From contig NZ_LZSU01000035.1 of the NCBI RefSeq assembly GCF_001665575.1, forward strand, positions 1 to 64,000: a stretch of DNA of 64,000 nucleotides, given 5' to 3'. Below are positions 1 to 11,087 of this stretch, in pieces. Origin of the DNA: Mycobacterium sp. 852013-51886_SCH5428379. Lineage in GTDB: Bacteria; Actinomycetota; Actinomycetes; Mycobacteriales; Mycobacteriaceae. The position numbers and the translations under genes were made by a program. The number at the start of each line of letters is the position of its first letter. Within the stretch, counting starts at the first letter, position 1. The notes beneath the pieces are model-generated. The model was not told the DNA's origin and ran no database searches. It saw only the letters and a program-made list of their open reading frames with translations.

Positions 1-532
1 CGTCGAATGTCGCGGCGTCCAACTTCGGCAGGGTGATCGTCCAGGTGGTGGTCTCGCCGTGGTCGCGTTTGGTGATCGAGGGTTTCGGCGCCGGCCGTGT
101 TTTGGGTGGCTGGGGTTCGAGTTTGACCGCGGTGCGCAACTGGGTGACGGTGGCGGCTTCGGCGGTCTGGATGTAGTGCTCATCGGAGCCCTCGGCGGCG
201 TGTTCGGCCAGCACCCCGAGCCGATCCAGCGACAGCCGCCCCTCGCACAACGCCTGGGTGCAGCGCGGGAACTCTTCGGTCCGCCGCGCGACGGCGACCA
301 TGACCTCGGCGTTGCGGGGGGTGACACCGGTCTTCCACGCCACCAGCGCTTCCATGGAGCGGGCACCGGTCATCCCCCACAGCTCGTCGCGGTCGATCTC
401 GGCGATGATGTCCACCAGGCGCCCGTCGATCGCGTTGCGCTGACCGGACAGCTCGGCGAACTCGTCGAACAGCACCTCGAGGCGGTCCTTCGGGCTGACC
501 CGACCGACCAAAGACACTGCCGCTGAGGACAT
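1..532 (-). CDS. 13E12-type DUF222 protein, N-terminal part only
   Basis: On the complement an ATG at 532 opens 177 codons without a stop, running off the left edge. The product begins [20 protein letters not shown] and continues with the helical DUF222 pattern ([22 protein letters not shown] with a following MTGARS). It has the family's [25 protein letters not shown] region and a Pro/Lys-rich stretch near residue 150. Family members (the 13E12 repeats of mycobacteria) carry a C-terminal HNH nuclease domain, which would lie outside the window, so nuclease function cannot be judged here. The gene diverges from alr with an 88-nt gap. Such genes are multicopy and often differ between strains; the biological role is not settled. 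Confidence 0.8.
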   Translation of the reverse strand, partial: MSSAAVSLVGRVSPKDRLEVLFDEFAELSGQRNAIDGRLVDIIAEIDRDELWGMTGARSMEALVAWKTGVTPRNAEVMVAVARRTEEFPRCTQALCEGRLSLDRLGVLAEHAAEGSDEHYIQTAEAATVTQLRTAVKLEPQPPKTRPAPKPSITKRDHGETTTWTITLPKLDAATFD

Positions 533-620
533 ATCACCATCAAAGCAGAGGGGTCCGACAAATATGCCTCATGCTGAACGCACCGGCCGCCCCGGCTCTG
601 GGATGATCGACAGCGGTGAC

Positions 621-1793
621 ATGACCATGCAGACAACCGATACGAACCCGACGATCCCCGAAGCGACCCCGAGCGCGCGGGCAGTCGTCGACCTCGACGC
701 CATTGCGCACAACGTGCGGTTACTGCAGGGGCGCGCCGGTTCGGCGCAGGTCATGCCGGTCCTCAAGGCCGACGGATACGGCCACGGCGCGACGCAGGTG
801 GCCCGCACCGTGCTCGCCGCAGGCGTCACTCAACTCGGGGTGGCCACCCTGGCTGAGGCTTTGGCCCTGCGCGGCGACGGGATCACCGCACCGCTGCTGG
901 CCTGGCTCCACGCCCCGGGCACCGACTTCGCGCCCGCCCTGCAGGCCGATGTGCAGATCGCGGTCTCGTCGGTGCGTCAGCTCGGCGAGGTGCTCGACGC
1001 GGTCGCCCGCACCGGGCGCACGGCCGAGCTGACCGTCAAGGTCGACACCGGGCTGAGCCGCAACGGTGTCAGCCCCGCCGAATACCCGGCCCTACTCGAC
1101 GCGCTGCGTCGCGCCATCGCCGACGACGCCGTGCGGGTGCACGGCATCATGTCGCATCTGGCCTGTGGTGACGAACCGGACAACCCGGTCAACGACCAGC
1201 AGGGGCAGCGGCTGACCGCGATGCGCCGGGCGGCCGCCGACGCCGGAGTGCATTTCGAGATCGCCCACCTGGGCAACTCACCCGCGGCGATGACCCGGCC
1301 CGACCTCGCGTTCGACATGGTCCGGCCCGGCATCGCCGTGTACGGGCAGAGTCCGATCCCCGCGCTCGGCGACATGGGCCTGCGCCCGGCGATGACGCTG
1401 AGCTGCCCGGTCGCCCAGGTGCGCGCCGTACCCGCGGGAACCGGCGTGTCCTACGGCCACGCCTGGGTCAGCGTGTCGGACACCACTTTGGCGTTGCTGC
1501 CGATCGGGTATGCCGACGGGGTGTTCCGCAATCTCAGTGGCCGCTTCGACGTCGCGATCAACGGCCGCCGGTATCCCGCCGTCGGCCGCGTCTGCATGGA
1601 TCAGTTCGTCGTCGACCTGGGGCCCGGACCCGTCACCGTCACCGAGGGCGACGAGGCGATCCTGTTCGGCCCCGGCACCCGCGGCGAACCCACCGCCCAG
1701 GACTGGGCCGACCGGCTGGGCACGATCACCTACGAGATCGTCACCAGCCCGCGCGGCCGGGTGACGCGCAGCTACGTCGGGGGACCACGGTGA
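621..1793 (+). CDS. alr: Alanine racemase
   Basis: PLP-dependent racemase converting L-alanine to D-alanine for peptidoglycan precursors. The PLP-lysine motif [10 protein letters not shown] is at about residues 47-56 (Lys49 with this start). The C-terminal domain has GVSYGHAW with the catalytic tyrosine, the conserved [12 protein letters not shown] stretch and VCMDQFVVD. From the ATG at 621 the product is 390 aa, close to the mycobacterial enzyme (about 384 aa). An in-frame ATG at 564 would add 19 poorly conserved residues and one at 603 is also possible, so the exact start is uncertain. The stop overlaps the next gene by GTGA, the first of a chain of overlaps continuing to tsaD. Confidence 0.96.
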   Translation: MTMQTTDTNPTIPEATPSARAVVDLDAIAHNVRLLQGRAGSAQVMPVLKADGYGHGATQVARTVLAAGVTQLGVATLAEALALRGDGITAPLLAWLHAPGTDFAPALQADVQIAVSSVRQLGEVLDAVARTGRTAELTVKVDTGLSRNGVSPAEYPALLDALRRAIADDAVRVHGIMSHLACGDEPDNPVNDQQGQRLTAMRRAAADAGVHFEIAHLGNSPAAMTRPDLAFDMVRPGIAVYGQSPIPALGDMGLRPAMTLSCPVAQVRAVPAGTGVSYGHAWVSVSDTTLALLPIGYADGVFRNLSGRFDVAINGRRYPAVGRVCMDQFVVDLGPGPVTVTEGDEAILFGPGTRGEPTAQDWADRLGTITYEIVTSPRGRVTRSYVGGPR

Positions 1794-2908
1794 GCGACCA
1801 GGCCGCCCACGGGGGGCGGTCGTTCCTCGGCGCCGGCTGGCTCGCCGGCGCCGCAGGACTGGCCGCCGTCGGCTCGCTGGCCGGCGTCACCGTCGCGCGG
1901 TCGCTGACCCGACGGGTCAGCAAGGACGACCCGTACGCGGGGGAGGACTTCGAACTCCTCGACGCCGACCGCAGCTCGGTCGTCACCACGGCGGACGGCG
2001 TGCCCCTGGCCGTCCGCGAGGTCGGCCCCGCCGAGGCCCCGCTGACCGTCGTGTTCGCCCACGGATTCTGTCTGCGCATGGGGGCGTTCCACTTCCAGCG
2101 CGCCCGGCTGAGCGAACAGTGGGGCGACCAGGTCCGCATGGTGTTCTACGACCAGCGCGGGCACGGCCAGTCCGGCGAGGCCCCTCCGGACACCTACACC
2201 GTCACCCAGCTCGGCCAGGATCTGGAGTCCGTGCTGGCCGTCGTGGCACCCCGCGGCCCGGTGGTGCTCGTCGGGCACTCGATGGGCGGTATGACCGTGC
2301 TGTCCCACGCCCGGCAGTTCCCGGACCGCTATCCCACCCGCATCGTCGGCGCGGCGCTGATTTCCTCGGCGGCCGAAGGTGTTTCACGGTCTCCGCTGGG
2401 CGAGATCCTCAAGAATCCGGTGCTCGAGGCCGCGCGGTTCGCCGCCCGCTACGCCCCGAAGACCGTGCACCGCACCCGCGGCCTGACCCGCACGGTGATC
2501 GGTCCGGTGCTGCGTGCCGCGTCCTACGGCGACGAGAAGATCAGCCCGTCGGTGGTGGCGTTCTCCGAGAAGATGATGCACGACACCCCGATCGCCACCC
2601 TGGTCGAATTCCTGCACGCGCTCGAGGTGCACGACGAGACCGAAGGACTCGACACGCTGGCGAAGATCCCGACGCTCATCGCGTGCGGCGACCGCGATCT
2701 GCTCACCCCGAAGGAGCACTCGGAGGAGATGGCCGATGCGTTGCCCCGGTGCGAATTGGTGATCGTCCACGGCGCAGGCCATCTGGTGCAGCTGGAGGAC
2801 CCCGAGGCCATCGACGACGCGCTCGTGCGCCTGGTCGAACGCGCGACACCGTCCAAGCTCGTCGCCCTCACCCGGCGACTCAAAGACCGGGTCCGGTCAC
2901 GTGGCTGA
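1790..2908 (+). CDS. Alpha/beta-fold hydrolase with N-terminal hydrophobic segment
   Basis: A 372-aa serine hydrolase of unknown substrate. A hydrophobic Gly/Ala-rich segment at about residues 12-37 could anchor it in the membrane or act as an uncleaved signal. The hydrolase fold follows: [12 protein letters not shown] (oxyanion region), GHSMGG with nucleophile Ser164, the acid in ACGDRDLL and a histidine in GAGHLVQLE. The GTG start overlaps the alr stop (GTGA), and the stop at 2906-2908 lies inside tsaE, so translational coupling is likely. A hydrolase between alr and tsaE is common in mycobacteria, but I cannot assign a reaction. Confidence 0.9.
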   Translation: MSDQAAHGGRSFLGAGWLAGAAGLAAVGSLAGVTVARSLTRRVSKDDPYAGEDFELLDADRSSVVTTADGVPLAVREVGPAEAPLTVVFAHGFCLRMGAFHFQRARLSEQWGDQVRMVFYDQRGHGQSGEAPPDTYTVTQLGQDLESVLAVVAPRGPVVLVGHSMGGMTVLSHARQFPDRYPTRIVGAALISSAAEGVSRSPLGEILKNPVLEAARFAARYAPKTVHRTRGLTRTVIGPVLRAASYGDEKISPSVVAFSEKMMHDTPIATLVEFLHALEVHDETEGLDTLAKIPTLIACGDRDLLTPKEHSEEMADALPRCELVIVHGAGHLVQLEDPEAIDDALVRLVERATPSKLVALTRRLKDRVRSRG

Positions 2909-3380
2909 TCACACGGGCGGGACGGCCGAGCTGCCGACCGCCGAGGCGACCGTCGCCTTCGGAGCCGAGCTCGGCGCGCAACTGCGCGCCGGTGACGTGG
3001 TCGTGCTGTCCGGACCCCTGGGCGCCGGAAAAACGGTGCTGGCCAAGGGAATCGCCCAGGCCATGGACGTCGACGGGCCGGTGACCTCACCGACGTTCGT
3101 GCTGGCTCGGGTGCACCGGGCCCGACAGGAGGGCAGACCCGCGATGGTGCACGTCGACATGTACCGACTGCTCGACCCGGGCGGTTCGGAACAGGGCACC
3201 GACCTGCTCGCCGAACTCGACTCGCTCGATCTGGACACCGATCTCGAGGACGCGGTCGTCGTCGTCGAATGGGGTGAGGGCATCGCCGAACGACTGTCCG
3301 ACAACCACCTCGACATCCGCCTCGAGCGAGCCAGGGACACCGAGACCCGCACCGCGATCTGGCAGTGGAGCCGACCGTGA
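2901..3380 (+). CDS. tsaE: tRNA t6A biosynthesis ATPase TsaE
   Basis: TsaE is the ATPase component of the threonylcarbamoyl-transfer machinery that makes t6A at position 37 of ANN-decoding tRNAs, working with TsaB and TsaD. The 159-aa product has the Walker A motif GPLGAGKT at residues 38-45, SPTFVLAR and HVDMYRL typical of the family, and the VVVEWGEG motif near residue 115. The GTG at 2901 overlaps the upstream hydrolase by 8 nt. The stop overlaps the probable tsaB start as GTGA. Length and motif order match the family, so the assignment is firm. Confidence 0.96.
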   Translation: MADHTGGTAELPTAEATVAFGAELGAQLRAGDVVVLSGPLGAGKTVLAKGIAQAMDVDGPVTSPTFVLARVHRARQEGRPAMVHVDMYRLLDPGGSEQGTDLLAELDSLDLDTDLEDAVVVVEWGEGIAERLSDNHLDIRLERARDTETRTAIWQWSRP

Positions 3381-3967
3381 GCCGGCTCGTCCTGGCGCTC
3401 GACACCGCCACCCCCGCCGTAACCGCGGGGGTGGCCCGGCACGACGGCGGAGAGGTCACGGTGCTGGCCGACCGCGTCACCGTCGACGCCCGCGCCCACG
3501 CAGAACAGCTGACGCCCAACGTGATCGGAGCGCTGTCCGACGCGGGCGTGGCGATGACGGACCTTGATGCGGTGGTGATCGGTTGCGGGCCAGGTCCTTT
3601 CACCGGACTGCGGGTCGGGATGGCCAGTGCCGCCGCCTACGGCCATGCGCTCGGCATCCCCGTGCACGGGGTGTGCAGCCTCGACGCCATCGGCGTGCTG
3701 ACCGGCGGTGACGTCCTCGTGGTCACCGACGCCCGGCGGCGCGAGGTGTACTGGGCGCGCTACCGCGACGGCATACGCACCGCCGGTCCCGCGGTCAACG
3801 CGCCTGCCGATGTCGCAGGCGCGCAGGAGGAACTGACCCGGCCGCCGCGGTATCCCACCGTCGCCGGATTGGTCCGCGCGGTACCGGACTGGACCGCGGA
3901 TCCGGAACCGCTGGTGCCGCTGTATCTGCGCCGCCCCGACGCCGTTCCGCGCGCCGAGGCGCGATGA
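3377..3967 (+). CDS. tsaB: tRNA t6A biosynthesis protein TsaB
   Basis: TsaB is the non-catalytic ASKHA-fold partner that dimerises with TsaD. The N-terminus reads MSRLVLALDTATPAVTAGVA, followed by a histidine-bearing HAEQLTP motif and GCGPGPFTGLRVGMA, both hallmarks of TsaB. I prefer the GTG at 3377 (196 aa), which overlaps the tsaE stop as GTGA; an in-frame GTG at 3365 would add four residues. The stop overlaps rimI as ATGA. The C-terminal region is shorter than in enterobacterial TsaB, as usual in Actinobacteria. Confidence 0.94.
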   Translation: MSRLVLALDTATPAVTAGVARHDGGEVTVLADRVTVDARAHAEQLTPNVIGALSDAGVAMTDLDAVVIGCGPGPFTGLRVGMASAAAYGHALGIPVHGVCSLDAIGVLTGGDVLVVTDARRREVYWARYRDGIRTAGPAVNAPADVAGAQEELTRPPRYPTVAGLVRAVPDWTADPEPLVPLYLRRPDAVPRAEAR

Positions 3968-4416
3968 CCGTCACCTACGACAGGTTGACCAAGGACGACG
4001 CCGCTCGCTGCGCGGAGCTGGAGTCGCTGCTGTTCCCCGGCGACGACCCCTGGCCGGCGCGGGCCTTCCGCGCCGAACTCGACGCGGGGCACACCCACTA
4101 CGCCGCGGCCCGCGCCGACGGCAAGCTGGTCGGCTACGCGGGGATCGCGCGGCTGGGCCGCCGTGAGCCGTTCGAATACGAGATCCACACCATCGGCGTC
4201 GACCCCGAGTACCAGGGGCGGGGGATCGGCCGCCGCCTATTGGCCGATCTGCTCGACGTCGCCGGCAACGGCACCGTCTTCCTCGAGGTCCGCACCGACA
4301 ACGAACCGGCCATCACACTCTACGAGAGCGTCGGTTTCGTCCGGGCCGGCCTGCGTAAGCGCTACTACCGGGTCAGCGGGGCGGACGCCTATACGATGAG
4401 ACGCGACCCACCATGA
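3964..4416 (+). CDS. rimI: Ribosomal protein S18-alanine N-acetyltransferase
   Basis: GNAT-family acetyltransferase, 150 aa. The acetyl-CoA pyrophosphate loop is visible as the [10 protein letters not shown] segment near residues 86-95, preceded by [12 protein letters not shown]. The family's [20 protein letters not shown] closes the fold. In mycobacteria RimI sits within the t6A operon, exactly as here. It is named for N-terminal acetylation of ribosomal protein S18, but the mycobacterial enzyme may have broader substrates. ATG 3964 overlaps tsaB (ATGA) and its stop overlaps tsaD (ATGA). Confidence 0.93.
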   Translation: MTVTYDRLTKDDAARCAELESLLFPGDDPWPARAFRAELDAGHTHYAAARADGKLVGYAGIARLGRREPFEYEIHTIGVDPEYQGRGIGRRLLADLLDVAGNGTVFLEVRTDNEPAITLYESVGFVRAGLRKRYYRVSGADAYTMRRDPP

Positions 4417-5435
4417 TCATTCTGGCCATCGAGAGCTCCTGTGACGAGACCGGTGTCGGCATCGCCGAGCTCACCGGCGACGGCGCGGTGACCCTGCTCG
4501 CCGACGAGGTCGCCTCCAGCGTCGACGAACACGCCCGCTTCGGCGGGGTGGTGCCCGAGATCGCGTCCCGTGCCCACCTCGAGGCGCTCGGCCCGACCAT
4601 GCGGCGTGCGCTGGATACCGCGGGCGTCGCCCGGCCCGACGTCGTCGCCGCCACCATCGGCCCAGGTCTGGCCGGCGCCCTGCTGGTGGGGGTCGCGGCG
4701 GCGAAGGCGTACGCGGCGGCCTGGGGGGTGCCGTTCTACGGCGTCAACCATCTGGGCGGGCACCTCGCCGCCGACGTCTACGACCACGGGCGGCTACCCG
4801 AGAGCGTGGGTCTGCTGGTCTCGGGCGGGCACACCCATCTGCTGCACGTCCGGTCGCTGGGCGAGCCGATCCTCGAACTCGGTAGCACCGTCGACGACGC
4901 GGCCGGTGAGGCGTACGACAAGGTGGCCCGGCTGCTCGGACTGGGCTATCCGGGCGGACGGGCGCTCGACGAACTCGCCCGCGAGGGCGACCGCGACGCG
5001 ATCGTCTTCCCCCGCGGGATGACCGGACCGCGCGACGATCCGTTCGCGTTCAGCTTCTCCGGGCTCAAGACCGCCGTCGCACGCTATGTGGAAAGCCACC
5101 CGGAGGCGTCCCAGGCCGACGTGGCCGCCGGATTCCAGGAAGCCGTCGCCGACGTGCTCACCCGCAAGGCGTTGCGCGCCTGCGAACAGCTGGACGTCAA
5201 GACCCTGCTGATCGCCGGCGGGGTCGCGGCGAACTCCCGCCTGCGCGAACTGGCCGAGCAGCGCTGCGCGGAAGCGGGTGTGACACTGCGCATCCCGCGG
5301 CCGCGGTTGTGCACCGACAACGGCGCGATGATCGCGTCGTTCGCCGCCCATCTGATCGCGGCAGGCGCCCAGCCGTCGCCGTTGGATGCCGCCAGCAACC
5401 CCGGCCTTCCCGTGGTGCGCAGCCAGGTCGCGTGA
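4413..5435 (+). CDS. tsaD: tRNA N6-adenosine threonylcarbamoyltransferase TsaD
   Basis: TsaD transfers the threonylcarbamoyl group to A37 of tRNA. The 340-aa product starts [20 protein letters not shown], the standard ASKHA opening. The metal-binding histidines lie in [10 protein letters not shown] (His113 and His117), followed by [10 protein letters not shown], the nucleotide-binding region and a C-terminal RLCTDNGAM with the third metal ligand. It ends the alr operon; all six genes overlap by 4-8 nt, so they are almost certainly one transcript with translational coupling. The next 195 nt hold the groES promoter. Confidence 0.97.
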   Translation: MIILAIESSCDETGVGIAELTGDGAVTLLADEVASSVDEHARFGGVVPEIASRAHLEALGPTMRRALDTAGVARPDVVAATIGPGLAGALLVGVAAAKAYAAAWGVPFYGVNHLGGHLAADVYDHGRLPESVGLLVSGGHTHLLHVRSLGEPILELGSTVDDAAGEAYDKVARLLGLGYPGGRALDELAREGDRDAIVFPRGMTGPRDDPFAFSFSGLKTAVARYVESHPEASQADVAAGFQEAVADVLTRKALRACEQLDVKTLLIAGGVAANSRLRELAEQRCAEAGVTLRIPRPRLCTDNGAMIASFAAHLIAAGAQPSPLDAASNPGLPVVRSQVA

Positions 5436-5453
5436 AATGGCACCGACCCACCC

Positions 5454-5487
5454 TTGAGCGCTAGCACTCGCGTGTATAGAGTGCTAG
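5454..5487 (+). promoter_or_regulatory. groES promoter with perfect CIRCE (HrcA) operator
   Basis: CTAGCACTC (5461-5469), a 9-nt spacer, and GAGTGCTAG (5479-5487) form the canonical CIRCE inverted repeat bound by the heat-shock repressor HrcA. A -35-like TTGAGC (5454-5459) and -10-like TATAGA (5475-5480) put the operator across the -10, so a bound repressor would block RNA polymerase. The 5' UTR to groES would be about 145 nt. Confidence 0.93.
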
Positions 5488-5630
5488 GTGGCAGGCGGCC
5501 AAAACCCCGCGTCGGCACCCGCGACGACGACGCACCAGGGCCCGGACGCATGCCGAACACCTGGTAACGCACCGAAAACTCAGGTCCTGGAAGTCCCGGA
5601 CCTACACCGAACTAAGTGGAGGGCTCCATC

Positions 5631-5933
5631 GTGGCGAGCGTGAACATCAAGCCACTCGAGGACAAGATCCTCGTCCAGGCCAACGAGGCCGAGACCACGA
5701 CCGCATCCGGTCTGGTCATCCCGGACACGGCCAAGGAGAAGCCGCAGGAGGGCACTGTCGTCGCCGTCGGCCCCGGCCGCTGGGACGACGAGGGTGAGAA
5801 GCGGATTCCGCTGGACGTCTCCGAGGGCGACACCGTCATCTACAGCAAGTACGGCGGCACCGAGATCAAGTACAACGGCGAGGAGTACCTGATCCTGTCG
5901 GCACGCGACGTGCTGGCAGTCGTCAACAAGTAA
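5631..5933 (+). CDS. groES: Co-chaperonin GroES (Cpn10)
   Basis: The lid of the chaperonin; it caps the GroEL ring during ATP-driven folding. The 100-aa product reads [20 protein letters not shown] from GTG 5631. A strong Shine-Dalgarno (GGAGGG, 5618-5623) supports this start over an in-frame GTG at 5616. The mobile loop ([12 protein letters not shown]) and the C-terminal [15 protein letters not shown] are intact. Transcription should be HrcA-controlled through the upstream CIRCE. groEL1 follows after a 94-nt gap that contains a large hairpin. Confidence 0.97.
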   Translation: MASVNIKPLEDKILVQANEAETTTASGLVIPDTAKEKPQEGTVVAVGPGRWDDEGEKRIPLDVSEGDTVIYSKYGGTEIKYNGEEYLILSARDVLAVVNK

Positions 5934-5945
5934 GCACCTCGTGCC

Positions 5946-5990
5946 CGCCCCGGTGATCCTTCGCGTCTTCACGCAGAAGGTCCCGGGGCG
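5946..5990 (+). other. Intercistronic stem-loop between groES and groEL1
   Basis: CGCCCCGG (5946-5953) pairs with CCGGGGCG (5983-5990). Inside, CCTTC-GCGT (5958-5966) pairs with ACGC-(A)-GAAGG (5971-5980) around a CTTC loop. The element could protect the groES 3' end, attenuate read-through or mark a processing site. The fold is read by eye; its role is inferred. Confidence 0.6.
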
Positions 5991-6015
5991 GCGTGCATTC
6001 ACGAATACCTAGTAG

Positions 6016-7650
<1,635 letters not shown>

Positions 7651-7655
7651 GAGGT

Positions 7656-7704
7656 GATTTCGGTGTAGTTCGTCGCGCTGGGCGCGACGAACTACACCGA
7701 AATC
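7656..7704. terminator. 23-bp perfect hairpin after groEL1
   Basis: The arms 7656-7678 and 7682-7704 are perfectly complementary (the 5' arm begins GATTTCGGTGTAGTTCG) with a 3-nt TGG loop, starting 5 nt after the groEL1 stop. It lies between convergent genes and can serve either strand. There is no U-tract, which is common in mycobacteria. Confidence 0.8.
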
Positions 7705-7732
7705 GCGGCCATCTGATGGTGCGGTTCCGGTC

Positions 7733-8191
7733 TCACGCCAATGTCAGTCGGACCATCGGCAGACGTTCGACCGGCTGTCGGACCGTATTCTCGATCGCTC
7801 CCCGCAGCCGTCGCCACGCCGCCGGGTGCGCCTGTTGGTACCTGTCCAGTACGGCGTCGGCATCCTGGGGCGACATCATCACGGCCGTGGCGGGTTCCGA
7901 GAACCGCGCACCGATGCTCACGCGGCAGTCCGGGTGGGCCTGCAGATTCTGGTACCACTGAGCTGTCGTGCCGAAGCCGCTGGCAACGACGATCGTGTCG
8001 CGACTCGGCCGTTCGATCGCCTCGAGGCACACGAATCGAGGTAATCCCGTTGTGCGGCCCCGATGTTCGAGCATGAGCATCCGTTCCCCGAACAACCGGC
8101 CCAAGTGATGTCGATACAGCCAGATCGGTGCCCGTACGAAGCGGCGGGTACGGAGCAGGCGCGCGGTGATGTCGTCTAACGGCGATGCCAT
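7733..8191 (-). CDS. Deazaflavin (F420)-type nitroreductase family protein
   Basis: A 152-aa protein of the DUF385/Ddn family, split-barrel flavoproteins that usually bind F420H2. Visible marks are an N-terminal helix with an aromatic PIWLYRH patch, LMLEHRGRTTGLPRFVCLE (the barrel strand with the GRKSG-like turn), VVASGFGTTAQWYQNLQAHP and the C-terminal QQAHPAAWRRL. The Gly-x-Gly followed by WYxNL is the family's cofactor-binding signature. Substrate cannot be predicted; mycobacteria carry many paralogues. It converges on groEL1 and diverges from the LuxR regulator. Confidence 0.85.
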   Translation of the reverse strand: MASPLDDITARLLRTRRFVRAPIWLYRHHLGRLFGERMLMLEHRGRTTGLPRFVCLEAIERPSRDTIVVASGFGTTAQWYQNLQAHPDCRVSIGARFSEPATAVMMSPQDADAVLDRYQQAHPAAWRRLRGAIENTVRQPVERLPMVRLTLA

Positions 8192-8323
8192 TCAATTCAA
8201 CATAGCGCGCTGCAACCGACAACCGCACGGCTTGGACGCGGCCACGCCCACTGAAAAGCGCGGAGATCGGTCCTCACCCCGCGATCGCAGGCCGCTTCGG
8301 CTGCCGTGCTCGAACCACCGTGT

Positions 8324-8336
8324 CAAGATCACGGCA
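8324..8336 (+). promoter_or_regulatory. Putative leaderless promoter of the LuxR-type regulator
   Basis: CAAGAT (8324-8329) ends 6 nt before ATG 8336. It is a weak -10 match (A2 and T6 conserved), but the spacing matches other leaderless starts in this window. Confidence 0.4.
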
Positions 8337-11083
8337 TGGTCGGCGACGGCGTACACGGCACCCTGGTGGGTCGCAGCGCCGAGCAGCACACCTTGACCGG
8401 TTTGATCGACCGCGTCCGCGCCGGCGGCAGCGCAGTTCTCGTCCTCCGGGGAGAGGCGGGTATCGGCAAAACCGCGTTGCTGATGGACGTCCGTGATCGA
8501 GCCGCAGATCTGCGCGTCATCGCCCTCAGCGGCGCGGAATCGGAGATGGAACTCGCCTACGCCGGGGTTCAGCAACTGTGTGCCCCACTGCTGGGTTCCC
8601 TCGACAGGCTGCCCGACCCGCAGAAGAACGCGCTGGCCGTGGCACTCGGGCTTCGTGACGGCGCGGCGCCCGATCGCCTCCTGGTGAGTTTGGCGGTGCT
8701 GTCGCTGCTCGCCGACGCGGGAACGCAGCGACCCACCCTCTGCCTGATCGACGACGCGCAGTGGGTCGATCGCGCTTCGCTCCAGGCGCTCGCCTTCGCG
8801 GGACGCCGACTCTCCGCCGACCCCGTCGGGATGATCTTCGCCGCGCGTGACCTGCAGGCCGAGCAGGAGTTGGCCGCATTACCCCACATGCACATCGACG
8901 GCCTCGCCGATGCCGATGCGCGCGCATTGCTCTCGTCGATGATGCCCGCCCGCCTGGACGACGGCGTTCGCGACAACATCCTGGCCGAAGCGGCCGGGAA
9001 TCCGCTGGCGCTGCTCGAATTGAACCGTGCGCTGCCACGGGCGCGGATGGCGGGCGGGTACGGACTGGTGGCCGCAAAGCCACTGGCGACGCGGATCGAA
9101 CAGACCTACGGCCGGCGACTGCGCGAACTGCCGTCGCAGACCCGGATGCTCCTGCTCCTGGCGGCCGCCGAACCCACCGGCGAGCCGTCATGGTTGTGGG
9201 CCGCCGCCGCGCGCCTCGGGATCGGTCCGGACGCCGGCGTCCCAGCGGAGCAGAGCGGCCTGGTGAGCGTGGACACCAGACTGCGATTCCGGCATCCGCT
9301 GGTGCGGTCGGCGGTATACCGCGACGCCATCCCGTCGGAGCGGCGGCAGGCCCATACCGCTCTGGCTGAAGTGATCTCGGGCCCGGTCGCGGATGAACAC
9401 CGCGCGTGGCACCACGCTCACGCCGCAGACGCACCGAGCGAGGCGGTCGCCGTGGAGCTGCTGCAGTCAGCCGATCGGGCCCGCCGACGGGGTGGAAGTG
9501 CCGCGGCGGCAGCGTTTTTGGCGTACGCCGTCGAACTCACCCCGGACCCTGTCCGGCGTGCCGAGCGCGCACTGGCGGCGGCGCTGTCCAAGCTGGACGC
9601 GGGTGATCCGGAGGCCGCGGCCCGGCTGCTCGAGGCAGTAGGTGGCGCTGACGACGAATTGCTCAGTACGCGAGCAGATCTGGTGCGCGCCAAGATCGCC
9701 TTCGCCACCAACCGTGGCAGCGACGCACCCCCGTTGCTGCTGGCCGCTGCCGAACGACTGCGTGACCTGGATCCCGCGCTTGCGCGAGAGACCTATCTCG
9801 AAGCGCTGATGGCGGCGGCGGTCGTCGGCCGGTACGACACCGCGGTGGCCGTTGCGGAGGCGGCGCGCAACGCCCCCACCATGTCAGGACCGCCCAGAGC
9901 AGTCGACCTGCTGCTGGACGGGACGGTCGTCAGACTCACCGACGGATACGTCGCCGCCGCCCCGCTGCTGAAACGCGCCATCGACGCGTACCTGGACGAC
10001 GACAAGAACGGCACCGCCGATCCGCGATGGCATCTGATCGCCCTGCGTGTCCTGCTGGACCGATTCGAAGAGGCCACCTATAACGCGTTGAGTCGTCGCC
10101 AGCTCGAGATACTCACCGCGACAGGAGAATTGACGGCCCTCCCCAACGTTCTGACCACCAACGCAGGGGCGTGTGTCAACACCGGCGATTTCGCGCAGGC
10201 CGTCGCGTTGATCGAGCAGTCCAGGTCGATATCCGAAGCGACGGGCACGCCGCCCCACCGCTCGGTCGAGGCGTATCTCGCCGCATACCGCGGGCAGGAG
10301 CGGGTGTGCGTCGAGATGGTGCAGGCGACGATCGACGAGGCAACCGAACGCGGCGAGGGTGCCGCAATCGCCCAGGCACACTTTGCCGCGGCGATCCTCC
10401 GCACCGGACTTCGTCAGTACGACAAAGCATTCGCCGCATGTAGCTCGGCATTGGAGTACGACGACATCGCGCTGCGCGGCTACATCCTGGTCGAGATGGT
10501 GGAGGCGGCCATCAGGAGCGGGCACCGGAGCGCGGCCGAGACTGCGCTCGACGAACTCGCGGAGCGGGCGGCGGCCAGTGGGTCGGACAGCGCGCTGGGT
10601 CTCGCAGCCCGTTGCAGGGCCCTCGTCGATGATGGTCCGACCGCCGAGGCCGAGTACGACGTAGCCATCGCGAACCTCCAGCGCAGCCCTGTCGTCGTCT
10701 ACTACGCGCGCACGCATCTCGTCTACGGCGAGTGGCTACGGCGGCAGAACCGCCGCATCGACGCTCGCCGGCAGCTGCGCATCGCTCACGAGATGTTCAC
10801 CGCGATGGGGGCCGATGGCTTCGCCGAGCGGACGCGCCGTGAACTCGCGGCGGCAGGCGAGCCACTACCGGACGAGCGTGGCGGCAGGTCGACGGGGAGT
10901 TCAACGGTGACATTGACGACGCAGGAAAGCTATATCGCCCGACTGGCGGGTGACGGTTACAGCAACTCCGAGATCGCCGGCCACCTGTTCATCAGTCCCC
11001 GCACTGTGGAGTGGCATTTGAGCAAGATCTTCGCCAAGCTCGGAGTGTCTTCTCGGCGCGAGTTGAGGCAGCGTCCGTGGTGA
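8336..11083 (+). CDS. Large ATP-binding LuxR-family transcriptional regulator (LAL type)
   Basis: A 915-aa regulator. A STAND-type ATPase fills the N-terminal third, with Walker A GEAGIGKT at residues 39-46 and Walker B LCLIDDAQ at 135-142. The middle is a long helical TPR-like region rich in Ala and Leu. The C-terminus is a LuxR helix-turn-helix of about 60 residues (SNSEIAGHLFISPRTVEWHL and then SKIFAKLGV). Such proteins couple nucleotide binding and an unknown inducer to activation of nearby or distant operons. The start at 8336 places VGR just before the ATPase; an in-frame ATG at 8306 is less likely. No cognate target is evident beside it. Confidence 0.92.
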   Translation: MVGDGVHGTLVGRSAEQHTLTGLIDRVRAGGSAVLVLRGEAGIGKTALLMDVRDRAADLRVIALSGAESEMELAYAGVQQLCAPLLGSLDRLPDPQKNALAVALGLRDGAAPDRLLVSLAVLSLLADAGTQRPTLCLIDDAQWVDRASLQALAFAGRRLSADPVGMIFAARDLQAEQELAALPHMHIDGLADADARALLSSMMPARLDDGVRDNILAEAAGNPLALLELNRALPRARMAGGYGLVAAKPLATRIEQTYGRRLRELPSQTRMLLLLAAAEPTGEPSWLWAAAARLGIGPDAGVPAEQSGLVSVDTRLRFRHPLVRSAVYRDAIPSERRQAHTALAEVISGPVADEHRAWHHAHAADAPSEAVAVELLQSADRARRRGGSAAAAAFLAYAVELTPDPVRRAERALAAALSKLDAGDPEAAARLLEAVGGADDELLSTRADLVRAKIAFATNRGSDAPPLLLAAAERLRDLDPALARETYLEALMAAAVVGRYDTAVAVAEAARNAPTMSGPPRAVDLLLDGTVVRLTDGYVAAAPLLKRAIDAYLDDDKNGTADPRWHLIALRVLLDRFEEATYNALSRRQLEILTATGELTALPNVLTTNAGACVNTGDFAQAVALIEQSRSISEATGTPPHRSVEAYLAAYRGQERVCVEMVQATIDEATERGEGAAIAQAHFAAAILRTGLRQYDKAFAACSSALEYDDIALRGYILVEMVEAAIRSGHRSAAETALDELAERAAASGSDSALGLAARCRALVDDGPTAEAEYDVAIANLQRSPVVVYYARTHLVYGEWLRRQNRRIDARRQLRIAHEMFTAMGADGFAERTRRELAAAGEPLPDERGGRSTGSSTVTLTTQESYIARLAGDGYSNSEIAGHLFISPRTVEWHLSKIFAKLGVSSRRELRQRPW

Positions 11084-11087
11084 CGAG

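Noticed and set aside
564..620. Longer alr start at ATG 564
   Set aside because: Adds residues without conservation and gives a protein longer than mycobacterial homologues; kept only as an alternative.
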